A stretch of 64,000 nucleotides of DNA. Origin: Jejuia sp043557195. Its GTDB lineage: Bacteria > Bacteroidota > Bacteroidia > Flavobacteriales > Flavobacteriaceae. Under the pieces are notes generated by a model that was given only the letters and a program-made list of their open reading frames with translations, was not told the origin of the DNA and made no database searches. The stretch is from contig CP121314.1 of NCBI GenBank assembly GCA_043557195.1, positions 1,240,001-1,304,000 of the forward strand, given 5' to 3'. Positions within the stretch are counted from its first letter, which is position 1. Every line of letters starts with the position of its first letter. This document shows, piece by piece, positions 64,000-64,000 of the stretch. Both the position numbers and the translations under genes were made by a program.

Positions 64000-64000
64000 T

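Overview
This window is an AT-rich chromosomal segment from a member of the Bacteroidota, almost certainly a marine-type Flavobacteriaceae. The signs are a SusC/SusD pair with a hybrid two-component regulator, a type IX secretion C-terminal sorting domain, a mevalonate-pathway HMG-CoA reductase beside a GYDIA-type GHMP kinase, TAnnTTTG-type promoter elements, and the flavobacterial order of the division/cell-wall cluster. The genus cannot be fixed from the sequence alone.

Region 1 (1-21366) is accessory. It holds the 3' part of a very large FG-GAP/VCBS protein, a T9SS-exported FG-GAP/ASPIC-UnbV protein, a hybrid two-component sensor/AraC regulator, and a long minus-strand gene run. In transcription order that run is an MFS sugar-acid transporter, an enolase-superfamily dehydratase, a KDPG/KDPGal-type aldolase, a sulfatase fused to an SMP-30/gluconolactonase domain, a 1.1-kb-residue FG-GAP/UnbV lipoprotein, SusC and SusD, closed by a hairpin terminator. 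It looks like a utilisation locus for a sulfated or oxidised sugar, but no glycoside hydrolase or polysaccharide lyase is visible inside the window.

Region 2 (21367-21908) is the junction. A 434-bp non-coding stretch holds an imperfect direct repeat and a strong terminator, followed by tRNA-Arg(UCG). It separates the accessory locus from core genes.

Region 3 (21909-38261) is the complete dcw cluster on the minus strand: mraZ, rsmH, ftsL, ftsI, murE, mraY, murD, ftsW, murG, murC, ftsQ, ftsA, ftsZ, then yqeY. murF and ddl are not in it. Upstream of mraZ lie three TGG(G/T)A repeats with 10-bp spacing next to a TATATTTG promoter element, which fits MraZ autoregulation. Three successive gaps (ftsW-murD, murD-mraY, mraY-murE) carry related GTCAT...ATCT repeat-like sequences.

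Region 4 (38510-48007) is core: an alpha/beta hydrolase, EngB/YihA, a lone DppC-type permease, a Prc-type protease, then surE, a small membrane protein, lpxB, an NlpC/P60 lipoprotein and comEC.

Region 5 (48014-56715) covers peptide and isoprenoid metabolism: a thioredoxin-fold protein, two tandem POT peptide transporters with a DPP-IV-type S9 peptidase upstream, then the HMG-CoA reductase and GHMP kinase pair.

Region 6 (56767-64000) is envelope biogenesis on the minus strand: the tail of a probable coaX, an outer-membrane barrel protein, a TPR protein, LptC, a small membrane protein, a CNNM/CBS/CorC protein and a PpiD/SurA-like periplasmic isomerase.
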